A stretch of 64,000 nucleotides of DNA from Phlegmacium glaucopus (lineage: Eukaryota > Basidiomycota > Agaricomycetes > Agaricales > Cortinariaceae): positions 254,312 through 318,311 of the forward strand of contig MU130381.1 in the NCBI GenBank assembly GCA_015039465.1, given 5' to 3'. Positions 35,561 to 47,950 of the stretch are shown one piece after another. The translations under genes and the position numbers were made by a program. A model generated the notes under the pieces. That model made no database searches, had not been told where the DNA came from, and saw only the letters and a list, made by a program, of their open reading frames with translations. Numbering within the stretch: position 1 is the stretch's first letter; each line of letters opens with the position of its first letter.

Positions 35561-38500
35561 ATGGAAATCTCCAAGAAGCGCAAACGTGATGTAGATTATC
35601 CCAGAATCACTTATGAAGCCACAACCAAGGTGTTCGACCGTTTATTTAAAGGTACAGACTAGACAAAAAAATCCTGTAAAATTTGGAGTCGCTGAATGGT
35701 TACACGTTTAGAAGAATCATTAGAGGAGATGAAAAATGTTGTGCGCAAGAAACTTGGCTTGTCTTCTTCACTTCCGGTGCATCTTTGTCAACTGCGAGAC
35801 GGAAAAGCGGTCGTCCTGGAAGATGGTATTCGCCTCATCTCACCTATCTGTTTCATTGTAAGAGGCTGAAAAAAGGTTGTCTCTCTGTAAGATGACGACT
35901 TTGACGCGTTTTACGCTTCTGTTAACTCGACTCTGGTGGTTAAAATTAAGGTATATTTCGGCGACGACCAACCTCCACCTGCCATCGGTTCTGGTGCAGG
36001 CTTGACTGGCGGGCCAATGCAATTACTGGAATCTCCGACGGTTTACCATGCAGTTACGGATGACCATAGTCTCTCGAAAAAACGCAAAGTCGCTTTTATT
36101 GAGCCAATTTCGGAGCCACTAGGAGACAGTGGTGGAGAACCGAAGGAAATCCAGCAGACATTGACTTTGGACAATTCGAGTGAACCCTCAGCTAATTCCG
36201 ATGTTCTTCCAGAGGTGCCTGCTACCATTGACGTAATTTCTGTCGATAATCAGGAAGCACGGGGAACGGGCGATGTCGCAACGCAGCCGGGGAATAGGAA
36301 GGAAAGTAAAAAGAAAGACAAAGCCGCAGATCCCACATTGGAGGGTCAGTCTTTGGGGGAGCAGGCTCAGGTTGACGTAGTGGTTAATGAGTCGTCGGAT
36401 TCCAACTTGAAAGGATCAACTAAGAAGACGAAGGGTGAAAATACACCACACGCTACCAAGTCGAAAAAGCGTCCTAGGACAAGCACCGCAGACGATAGTG
36501 TCCAGCCTGTTACCGAGGTGTTAGATGGCACTACAGCTATAGGGACAGACGACACTGAAGACCATCCTAGGTCATCAAAGAAATCAAAACAAAAACATAA
36601 AAATTCGGAAGATCAAGGAAATGCTGCCACGGATCTCACTGACGACGGTCAAGCGACGAAAGTCCCAGAAGCGTCCGAACCTCAGACCCCATCTAATGGA
36701 CAAGCAGATCCTTCAGAGGCTGATGTATTAACTCAGCTGTCAGAGAAGAAGAAAAAGAGTCGAAAAAAAAAAGAAGTGGTCGAGGTCGTGATTGCTAGCA
36801 AGCAGTTCAATGTTGCCTCGAGCACGTCCAAATCAATTAAAGACAAGACTTCGAACAATGCAATAGTGGCGCAGCATGCTAAAAGTAGGTTCTGGAAAAC
36901 ATTCATCTTTTCTCGCCTTTCACAATGTGCTTCAGTACAGGATCTACAACTGCCTGCATCTACTTCAGGATCTGAAACCAGTAGGGGTTTCGTGTTATCG
37001 TATGTGTTAAAATGCAATGCTTAAAGTATCTCCATTAGACCCTAAAGGAAGGACGAAGAATCCAGGACTAAATCAAAACTTAAACATGCCCACCAAACCA
37101 ACTCTGAGTGAGTTTATAAAGTTGGTTATTATCCCTTGTTGATGTGCTCTCCAGATGCGACACAAACTGAGAAGGAAACGACGTCTTCAGCTTCGGCAAA
37201 AAGTTCGTGCCTGTCCAGCTCTTATACCGTCCATGGGCTGATTATGATTGCAAAGGAAAAACTATACCGAAGAAATCCGGGAACAAGGAGGCGCCTGTCG
37301 GCCTAGCCGCAGTGGCCAATAGTGGTGAAGGTCAGCGATATTAGTACCAAGTCGCCTTCGCTTTCTGAGCTGCTTTGTATTTCGGAGATAGATCAGGCGC
37401 TGCGCACTGATGTTACAGCAGCGACCAGAGCCGCAGTGGATGCCATATTGGCCAGAAATTCTTTGGCCAGCAAAGGGAGTAGGGAAACCCCGACCCGCTC
37501 TTCTCCTTTGGTTGATCTTACTGCTCCATCGCCCTTGGCCAGTTCCATCGCGCCTGCAACATCAAATTCTCCCGATAATCAACCGAATAACGCCAGCACT
37601 ACCGCAAAACAGTCTGAAACCGTTTCGAAATGCCCTATATGCGACCAAACACCATCTCACGCTCGGTCTAGGTGTCCTATAATCAAATCTGGTATCAAAG
37701 CAATGCGTCAGCGAATAGCCGAGTTACAGCGAGACACACCTGAGGGTGACAATAAAGAGCGAGAGATGGTTATCGAAGAGTTGGGGCGAATAATCGACAA
37801 GAGAACTCAACGTAAAACGCCTACAGCAGAAAAGAAGTCAACGAATGTTAAATCCACAGCAGACAAACCTGTCGTCTCACCCACTCTTGTTGCTGACAGT
37901 TCTCGTGTTAATCCACGTCCAGGGGCCTCCAAGGCTCCTCAACCTATTAAGCCTACATCGCAGGAGTTGCCCCATCTTGCGGAATCTTTAACATTCAGTG
38001 ATGTTTCATCATACACGGTACGGGACTTAGAAGCCCTTATTCGCGGTCCAGGCATCACGCTGGCTGACGTGCCTTCATCTGATTCAAGCGAAAACGAAGA
38101 AGAGGTCCTGGAAGACGAGTCTGACGAAGTGCAAGAAAAATCCTTCCGGTCTCAGGGTCGCATCCGATACCCAAGCTCGTCAGAGGAGGGAGAAGAGGAG
38201 GAGGAGGCAGAGGAGGCAAGTCCTTTCGTGCCATCAATCATACCCCTGCCGATCAAGTCTGCCAGTGAGCTATCGAATGAGGATGAATTGTCCCGCTCTG
38301 GGGACTTCCGAGGCGGCATCAGTTCCTTCCACGAGGTCAATGACTTAGGAAGCTCCCATGAAATCGATAAAACTGGTGACGCCGCTGTCAACGATGCCCA
38401 CGCTCTTGACTTCTCCCATCTTAGCGGACCAGAAATTTCAGAGAACGGACAGAAGGTCACCAATGATGGTCATATTTTGAGTGCCCTGGATGAACGTCGG

Positions 38501-39664
38501 GTCCTTGAAGAGAGTGAGCCTGAGTCGGTGTCAGACGTGGCTAAACCTCCGGTGACTATTACAACTCCACAATCGGATCCCATCGAGGCATCCGAAAAGC
38601 CATCTTCCCCGCAAAGTCCCATTGAAGAGGATATTCATCCTCTGCAGTCCACTCCCAAGGCTGAGGTTGCTATTCGCACGAGGAGTCAACGAAAGAATTC
38701 TACTTTGGTCAGGAAAACTACCGATTTGACTCCTAAACTCGACAGTGTTTCTAAAACGGGCGTTGATGATGCTAATGGCATCAACAATAAATCCAAGTCG
38801 GCCAAGAAAACGGGAGGTTTGAAGCGCATCACAGAATTACCCATTCCTGTTCCTGCAATAAGAGTGATCAGAGCTGCGGGGATGCAAACCCGTCGGCAAG
38901 CCCGGGAAGGGGAAGAAAAGGCAGATGAGCATGGTCCGACCAAAGCATCTCAGGCTAAGCAAAAAAATGGCAAGTTGTCTGCTTCCACGACTTCACCTAA
39001 TGCGACAAAGACTCCTGCGAAGCTCGCCCGAACCCCTGTCAAAACGCCTGCAAAAGTTCCGGTCTCTTCAAAGGGAGAACACCCACAAACGAAATCTGTT
39101 ACTGTGATTCAAAATGTTCTTGAAACTACGGAGTCCGCACCCAGTAATGAAGAACAGTCACTTGCTTCGTGGGCTGTTCTTCAGGGAAATTCTCAGCTTG
39201 AAAATGAAACATCTGGAATGGTGGACGAGCTAGATTCTAGTCCCAATATATCTATTGGAAAGCCAGCATCTCCAGCAGTAGTGGATGAAGTTTCTGAAGG
39301 ACTAGATCCTTTGTTTCTGGCTTCTGATACCCAGCAGTCGTTCCCCTATTCTCAGTATCCTAACTTCAGTCCAGAAATTCTGGCCTCTGAAGACGAAGAA
39401 GATGAAGTGGAAGCGTCCGTTGTCAAGAATTCATCGAAATTCCGTTCCCTGACTGAAATTGCCAGGCAGCCGACTCTTTTTACACCCACATCACGTCTTG
39501 CTCGAACTAGCAATGCTAAGGAGGAGGTGATGAACTTGTATGGACGTGCTAGGAAAGGTTCAGAAGAGGAGTCGGATTCGGATACTGAGAGTGATTCTGA
39601 GGCAGAAGCAAAGGTGCGGACGTCACATATTCCGATGTCGAGAATAGCAGGTACTAGTAACTAG
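35561..39664 (+). CDS. Large disordered nucleolar-type protein (Net1/Dnt1-like N-terminus)
   Basis: A phase-consistent model joins 35561-35651, 35712-35825, 35892-36884, 36936-36980, 37027-37107, 37172-37330 and 37392-39664 (1,251 residues). The N-terminus (about 30-90) looks like a ubiquitin/PB1-type fold: LEEMKNVVRKKLGLSSSLPV, LCQLRDGKAVVLEDDDDFDA, LVVKIKVYFG. Similar N-termini occur in Net1/Dnt1 Cdc14-binding nucleolar proteins. A middle block (FSFGKKFVPVQLLYRPWADY) looks conserved. Further on is a zinc-knuckle-like CPICDQTPSHARSRCPI. The rest is Ser/Glu/Lys-rich and disordered, with KTPAKLARTPVKTPAK-type basic repeats. Exon 6 uses an unusual acceptor (CTGAG) and intron 6 a weak GTCAGC donor, so 37100-37400 is the least certain part and the unit could be two genes. 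Confidence 0.65.
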
Positions 39665-39819
39665 TAGATGATTTCTTGTTTTGTATCATAGTAAGTTGTA
39701 GCATAGCACGTGGATCGATGGTTTATGTAATCAGTGGGGAGATATAAAAATCCGCAAAAAAAACATTTGTCTCTTCTTCACTGTTTGACTCTTCCAAGCC
39801 TAATCCTGCCTCTTTGTTC

Positions 39820-39945
39820 ATGATATTCACCCAGAACACCAGGGACGAGTATGCTTTCCTCTTATTTCTTTCTCATAATCTCTCTTCTCACCCTTTGACT
39901 CGTAGTTATCTCAGTGACCTCGTATTTTCTCTCCTGAAATTCTGA
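39820..39945 (+). promoter_or_regulatory. Upstream ORF of CPA1, arginine-attenuator-peptide-like, spliced
   Basis: In the CPA1 leader an ATG at 39820 opens a short frame with an intron-like GTATGC-to-CGTAG segment at 39849-39905 (57 nt, with a TTTGAC branch-like site). Spliced, it encodes 22 residues with the core D-D-Y-L-S-D-L-V-F and stops at 39943-39945, 11 nt before the CPA1 ATG. Arginine attenuator peptides of fungal CPA1/arg-2 leaders (known in Neurospora and yeast) carry Q-D-Y-L/I-S-D-H and stall ribosomes at the uORF stop when arginine is high. The matching part is D-Y-L-S-D; the usual H-L/I-W that follows is L-V-F here. The intron is in frame and free of stops, so the unspliced form keeps the same C-terminus. 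Confidence 0.72.
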
Positions 39946-39956
39946 AAAGACAAAAC

Positions 39957-41408
39957 ATGTTTCTTCGCTATATGATCCGTGTCCCCCAACTCTCTCGAGG
40001 ACTCGCTACCCACGTAGGTCCAGCGTTGGCTACGCCAGCTATCCTCCACCTCAAGACTGGTCAATCCTTCTATGGCAAGTCCTTTGGCGCTCCCAAGAGC
40101 ATCTTTGGAGAGACCGTTTTCTCCACCTCGATCACATCTTGTATGTTGTCTGTCCATCTCGACTCCCCATTTTATTCTCATCTTCTTCCTAGATACAGAA
40201 TCTATGACCGACCCCTCTTACCGCGGTCAAATCTTGGTTTTCACCAGTCCTATGATTGGGAATTATGGGGTACCTGTCAACAAGGCGCCTTTTAATTCCC
40301 AGGATGTTGGAGTCATCCTTGAATCGCAGAATATTCAATGTGCCGCTGTCGTCGTTGGTGACGTCGCGGAAAAATTTTCACACTACACCGCCGTCGAATC
40401 TCTTGCCGCTTGGTGTAAGCGTTATGACGTTCCTGGCATCACAGGCGTTGATACTCGAGCTATCACACGACTCCTGCGCGACCAAGGTACCACGTTAGGA
40501 CGTGTTGCCATTGGCGCAGATACATTGCTTCCTTCTCCAGAAGCAGCTCAATATTGGGATCCTTCTGCGGAGAATTTGGTGGATCAGGTGTCAACCAAGA
40601 TGCCTTACCAATTGAACTCCAACGGCAGCATTAAAATTGCTGTTCTCGACTTTGGAGCCAAAGCCAACATTCTCCGCTCTCTCGTCCGTCGCGATGTCGC
40701 AGTCACCGTCCTCCCATGGAACTACGACTTCAATTCTGTACGAGACCAGTTTGATGGTCTATTTTTGACCAATGGGCCAGGTGACCCTAGTCATTGCATG
40801 GAAGCAGCTCTCGAATTACGTCGCACATTGCAAGAATGGAATAAGCCTATCTTCGGTATTTGTATGGGTCATCAGATCATCGGAATGGCTGCAGGGCTCG
40901 ATGCCTATCGCATGACCTTTGGTAACCGTGGCCATAATCAACCGGTACTGGCTTTGGCTTCTGCTGGTTCAATCAAAGCGGGAAGAGTATATGTGACGAG
41001 GTAAGTGTTCTACTTAATGGTTCACAACTATTTTATTGATGATTTTCTTTCAAGTCAAAACCATCAGTATGCGTTGAAGTTGCAGGACCCCTTCCCTCAG
41101 GGATGGGAACCCTTTTTCATCAACTGCAACGATTCCTCTGTAGAAGGCATCAAATCCACTGAGGAGTCTGGAAAGAAGGTCTGGGGTGTCCAATTCCACC
41201 CTGAGAGCGCAGGTGGTCCCCTTGATACGATGGAGGTCAGTTGTGATGTCTGATTTTTGTATACGTAATCTCATCTTCCCTTCCCGTACAGATGTTTACA
41301 GATTTTGTCTCTGAGTGCAAAGCCCATAAGGCTCAGGTTGAATATTCGTCTGCTTACGACAGAGTCGAGATTCCCCTGCAGCGAGTTGCAGTAACCGCTA
41401 CTGCCTGA
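39957..41408 (+). CDS. CPA1: Carbamoyl-phosphate synthase, arginine-specific small subunit (glutaminase)
   Basis: Exons 39957-40140, 40193-41000, 41055-41235 and 41292-41408 total 1,290 nt (429 residues). The N-terminal 25 residues are basic and hydroxylated (MFLRYMIRVPQLSRGLATHV), a likely mitochondrial presequence. The CPSase small-chain domain follows (ILHLKTGQSFYGKSFG, SYRGQILVFTSPMIGNYGVP, GITGVDTRAITRLLRDQGT). The class I glutaminase has IAVLDFGAKANILRSLVRR, FLTNGPGDPSHC, the nucleophile Cys in FGICMGHQIIG, and the His/Glu pair in WGVQFHPESAGGP. It supplies ammonia to the large subunit for arginine synthesis. Regulation through the upstream peptide frame is inferred. Confidence 0.97.
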
Positions 41409-41543
41409 AACCAGTAATCGTTGTACCTTTGAACTTGTACTTTTATCAGTGTTCTATTTTGGTAGTGGATATAACATGTTTTGAATTTGATTGTCACTTT
41501 TGATTGTCAAGTCATCTGCCTCAAGCTTTCGACTTGAACAAGC

Positions 41544-43157
41544 ATGAACTTCTTGGATACTTATGACATATCTAGGTCAGCTACTCCAAATCCCAGTCAA
41601 AACGAACAGCCTTCCTTGAATGAAGAAGTCAATCAAGTGATTAGTCAACTGGGGCATTTCTGGGGTGGCTTCAGGAAACAGGTGTTTCTCATTCATTGGT
41701 GCATGGATTCTCATTATAACTTTACCTCAAAAGAGTCAAACCGCCTTGGAAACCGCCCGAAAGGACTTTAGTGAGGTCGTTGTCCAGGCACAGAAAGAAC
41801 TGTCTAAGTTTACCACCGTCGAGGATCTCAAAGAGCCTGAGACGACTGAAGAAACAGATCCTACGACGTCGGCTACTGGACCTAGCTTAGATGCCCCGAC
41901 TACTGAAGAACCCTCTACGTCTGCTTCCTCTCCCGCCGACAAGGAAACTCCCACCGCATCGACTAGCACGACTACCCTATTTTCCCGTCTCCAATCCGCT
42001 CTTCCGCCCAATATTGTTACAACCGTCCATAATCACCTCCCTGATTCGCTCAAGTCAGCGTCCGAAAGCCTTGATTTCAGCCAATTGGGCACGAATCTCA
42101 TGTCTGAATTCCAACGTGTGCAAGGTGTTACTCGTGCACAGGCGGAGGAATATGTTCTCAAGAGTGAGGTGTTAATACGGGATGCCATGAAGGAAGCTAG
42201 TGAGGTACTTCGCGACGCTGTGAAAGTCATACCCCCAGACCAAGTAGGGTCGAGTGAGAGTGGTTCAGGTGTTATCTGGGACGGCACGGATATGTGGATG
42301 TTACCTGCAGACTCGTCTGATCACACTGGGAGGGAGACAGGAACATCGAGAAATGTAGAGACTCAAACCGCGGTTTCAACTCGTGCTGAAGCACTTCTTC
42401 GACGGCTGAAGCGTGATCCTGCTATTCTGAGGCATGATCCAGAAGCAGATGAAGGGATCAGAGACGAATATCATGCATGGTTGGAAACAGAGGTCAACGC
42501 TAAGGAGGGGGGCATCGACGGACAGGAGTGGACAAGTAACATTGCCGCTGTGCTAGAAGAGCCTCTTGATGGGCCAGCACTGAAGGAACTACGGGATAAG
42601 CTTGGTAAACTCTTTATTTTCTCGATGGTTGTCTAGATATTCAAACACCCATCTGATCCAGCGCCGTCTGAATTGACCTTACCAGGCTTCTGGCTGCGAT
42701 TCTTCTTCCGGACACATCAAATTCGCAAAGAGGAGGAGAAGCGGAAAGCCTTGATACAAAGTTTGTGTTATAGCATCCTAGAATCTTTTTTTAAAACTGA
42801 TAAACATCTTAGGCACTACGGATAACGACGAAGATTTTAGCTGGGAAGACGACGACGAAGAACCCTCTGGAACTCCCGATGGCAAGCCTGTAATAGTGAA
42901 GGCTAGATCTTCGATCGCATCGGTATGACATTTATCTGAGCATTAAAAGAAATGTTAATGAAAGGGTTACCATGTAGTTAGACACCAAGACGATAAAGGG
43001 AAGGATTTCTCCTCCTACTTCACAGCTAAATACTCAAGTTTCGCCGTCGCCTCGTGTAAGCAGCGAAGACAGTTTCGATTTTGTGTCTTCATCAAATGTT
43101 AGTGTCGATGAGATGCCTCGGAAGGTCAAAGACGAGGATGATAGTGACTGGGAATAA
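41544..43157 (+). CDS. BSD-domain protein
   Basis: Exons 41544-41681, 41734-42604, 42662-42760, 42813-42922 and 42978-43157 total 1,398 nt (465 residues). An amphipathic N-terminal region (NEEVNQVISQLGHFWGGFRK, TALETARKDFSEVVVQAQKE) precedes a Thr/Ser-rich linker. The BSD domain has its hallmark F-W pair in PSELTLPGFWLRFFFRTHQI, preceded by LLRRLKRDPAILRHDP and EYHAWLE. The acidic end repeats D-W-E (DEDFSWEDDDEE, DDSDWE). SYAP1-like BSD proteins have this layout and are linked to membrane traffic and TOR/Akt signalling in animals. The acceptor of exon 3 was chosen by phase. Confidence 0.83.
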
Positions 43158-43347
43158 TTTGAATATTATATATATCATTTGATTTATTTTTGTGATGCTT
43201 TGTTTGATGGCAAACATTGGCCAACGGTCTGAGGCCTCCCGATGAGGCGCATTTTTGTTCACAAAAGTCAACTACCAGCTAGCTCGTAGCATTCGATCTT
43301 GTACCCCCCCCAGCTACCTCGGCCAGCTCAGAAGGCCATATGTTTCA

Positions 43348-45643
43348 ATGCTTTCAGAGTTTCAGCCAAAGTTGTCGACCTCAGCTGCGCGAAGGCACCT
43401 CTGTTCTCATGCACTCGTCACTAACGCTCTCCGACTATTGTGGGTGGTCTTCATCATAGGAGGGGAGTTAGGCATCTTCTTCTGGAGTCTATCCGGATGT
43501 CGTTGGCCTTCAATCTACTCGGGACAAGTAGGAACCAATCCCATTCTCCTTTTCTGACAAGTTCAATACTCATAATATATGGCTTGTCTATTTATCATTA
43601 GAAATCCGGTCAAAAATTAAAGGCCACACATGTCTTGCTCCTCGCTGATACGCAAGTACAGCACTCAACTCTTGAGAAGAAACGCAGCTGGTGGGCCCAT
43701 CGCATCTTGTTCGAGTTGAACCTGAGGAAGAGCTGGCATGTTACTTCAAGACTCAAACCAGACGCTGTGATATTTCTAGGGGATATGCTTGCTAATGGGA
43801 AGTCAGCACAATCGTTAGAAGAGTGAGTGCGTCATTTTGGTCAAACACGATCAAAAATTGTTTACGAGAGCGCTAACTGTATCAGGTATAAGCAAGCAGC
43901 TCAGAAATTCAAATCTATATTCTCCGTAGACCGAAGTGTACCTGTCCACTACGTCGTAGGCAACAATGATGTCGGGTGAGTTAGGCCTCGCTTTATGGCC
44001 TTTTAATCTCCTCACCATACTCTCCCTTCAGATTAGGGTTAGCTCCTTCCGTCACTAAAAAAGTACGGTCGTACTATCTGCAGTCGTTTGGGCCTGTCAA
44101 CAAGAATTTCGAAATAGCCAATCACACTTTTATCGGCTTGGATGCTCCAGGCATCGTCGATGAAGATTATCAACGGCACGGGAAATATATCACCTTTGAC
44201 AACTGGAAACCCATTACTGGTGGCCCGGTATCCTTTGTTAATCAGATGGCAGAATGTAGGCATCTCTCAACGTTTCCTTTGCAACGAAACTTCAAGAGGC
44301 TGAGAACCATTTTCAACAGATGAATCACAACATGCCATCCTTCTCAGTCATATACCTCTCTCCCGTTCCGAAACGGCCTATTGTGGACCTCTGAGAGAGA
44401 AGGGTACCATTCGTAGAGGTGCCGGTCCAGGTTATCAGAGCATGCTTGGCAAACAAACGACGAATTTCTTACTCAAAAATTTACAACCTGTGGCTATTTT
44501 CAGGTAGTTTCTGTTGTCTTTCTTTTCTATACCTATACTTGAACCCTGGCTTGTCTTCTCTCCAACAGCGCAGACAATCGAGATTATTGTGAATACGTTC
44601 ATGTGGGTCCGGGAGATTCTGCGGACACAACCAACCCACATGGTCCTATACGTGAAGTGACAGTCAAGTCTTTTTCAATGTCCGTTCACATCAGACAACC
44701 GGGTTTCCAACTGTTATCTCTCGTCGATCCCGCAAAACTTGCCAGTTCAGATTTAAAATCCTTTGCCGATACTCCCTGTTTGCTTCCTGATCAATACCGG
44801 ATATATACATCATTCTACGCGCCTTGCATATTCTTGACCTTCCTCATTCTCGTGGCGCTTAATTTCAGCAGAGCACGATTTCGTACTCTTCGAAAACCTG
44901 AAAATCTATCTCTTACACCACCTACACGCAGCAGCAGTGGACGCGCTAGTCCTAATCCGATGGTGAATCCGGATTCTGCAATGTGGACTGCGACATGGTC
45001 GCCTTACGCCCCTGCGTTATCAGTCAGTCCGCCTGGAACACTTCCGTCGTATATTCGTACCCCGCATACTCCTGCAGGAATAACGAGGATGCTCGAGGCT
45101 TCTCAACCTGGAACACCTAACCCTGCCTCACCTTCTTCTCTCGTCGTTCCAATGTCTTATTCCGATCGAGACGAGGACGAGGAGGATACTTTGTACCCTA
45201 CACAATATGCGGCACGACGAGATATTCATATGCAGCGCGAAGACGATGATTGGTCCTACGCTGGACGGAGCAAGGAGGACGAGGACTATGAAATGATTAC
45301 GGATCAGGAAGCAGGTAGAGGAAACAGTTTGGGGCGTCAGATACATTCAGAGTTTATAACCGCGCCAGATCATGCACGACAACCTTCCTCTTTGAGAAGG
45401 CAAAAGTGGTCCTGGTCTTATACCTTTACGTTCAAAGGACGAGCCAGAAGAATTACGCTCCGTCTCCCGTCTTGGACTTCCGTGTATAATTTCTTTGATC
45501 TCTTTGGATTGAGTGGATCAGACTCTATGGGGATTTCTCCACGAAGGCGGAGAGATCGATGGATGTCAGTAATCTTGGATGCTTTGAGTGTTCTCTGGCC
45601 AGCAGTGATTGTATGGGTAATCATTAATTGGACAATTTTATAG
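43348..45643 (+). CDS. Cdc1/Ted1/PGAP5-type metallophosphoesterase, copy 2
   Basis: Exons 43348-43527, 43602-43822, 43886-43975, 44032-44255, 44320-44503 and 44569-45643 total 1,974 nt (657 residues). All five introns fall at the same positions and phases as in the copy at 32756 (exons 3 and 4 are 90 and 224 nt in both). Motifs: HVLLLADTQV, DAVIFLGDMLANGKS, VVGNNDVGLG, IGLDAPGIVDED, ILLSHIPLSRSE, GPLREKGTIRRGAGPGYQ and DYCEYVH. The metal-site motif GNHD of copy 1 reads GNND here. Membrane helices lie near the N-terminus, after LLPDQYRIY and at the extreme C-terminus. The Ser/Pro-rich cytosolic loop is about 100 residues longer than in copy 1. Confidence 0.9.
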
Positions 45644-45710
45644 ACATTACCAATGTTATGCTACAGATAGTTGATTACATGTGATGGTAAACTCTTCCTT
45701 CGATGTTCAG

Positions 45711-46593
45711 TTACTGGGTACGCTGTTTATGTGAAACTGGCTGTTGCGTCGTAGGGTTGAAGACGGGTAATTGGGTGATTGCAAAGCATGCCACCCCCAA
45801 GACTACGCGTCAAATTATCAAAGGAAGCGTCAAACAGAATGAGATTATACGCACGAAAACCAGTCAATTTCTCAAATGGAGAATGGAAGTAAACAGCAGT
45901 TGTGCCTATTGCGAATAGGGAGATACCAATCATCACGATGCTGGTTCCAATAGCCCATCGATGCAAGGGCGACCACTGCGCAACTCTAAACGAGGGCCGC
46001 AGCTGGTCAAAAAGGAATAACGCCGATAACGTCAACAAGAATACGTGTCCCGAGACGTCATGACCCTTCCTCAAACGCGGCACAGCTCTCCATCCTGGTG
46101 GTTGAATAAAAGTACTCCCGAACAACGTAGGGTTTGTTTCTGGCGTGACCGTTGTTTTTCTATAACAAAATTCATGTGGAACGATGACTGGATCTCCTGA
46201 AGGTAATGCAATGACGCATTGGCCACCTGAAGCGACGATGACGCGTTCAAAAATGGCAGGGCCGAAGAACCAGCTGGTGAAGAGTAGCCAGACGACGACC
46301 ATGGCGAGATATTTGAGAATTCGGTTGACGGTTCGGATTTGAGGTGGGCTGGTCAGCCATGAGAAGAAGAATGCAGCGGTTGTCCATCCCCAAGCTTGCT
46401 TGATAAAATAGACATTTAAAGGGTTTGATTTCGTTGCAAAGTAGTGAGTTTTCGAGAGGGGGTGCGGCAGATGGGTGAGCAGAGGGTTTGAGGTGTCTAG
46501 GTAGGTGTTGTACAGGACGGAATACAATGTACCAAAGAGGAGAATGATTGAAATTACTGAGATAGCGATAAATGTCTGGACTTTTGTGTTCAT
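45711..46593 (-). CDS. FIT/Scs3-family lipid-droplet and ER protein
   Basis: Exons 46593-45855 and 45802-45711 (intron 52 nt, GTGCGT to CGTAG) give 276 residues. Six or so hydrophobic helices alternate with short loops. The family signature GHDVSGHVFLL (about residue 185) and an earlier WLLFTSWFFGP helix mark the fat-storage-inducing transmembrane family (FIT2, yeast Scs3/Yft2), ER acyl-CoA diphosphatases needed for lipid-droplet budding and phospholipid balance. Without splicing the frame would lose the last helix (LTGFLLGVACFAITQLPVF), which supports the intron. It is tail to tail with the metallophosphoesterase gene, 67 bp apart. Confidence 0.9.
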
Positions 46594-46693
46594 GGCAGTT
46601 CAAGTTCAAGATTCAACGTTCCTCGCATCGTGTAGCGACCTTTCACGTGACAGTACATTCTATTTTGTACATTTAGTAGACTTATAATGTTAA

Positions 46694-47950
<1,257 letters not shown>

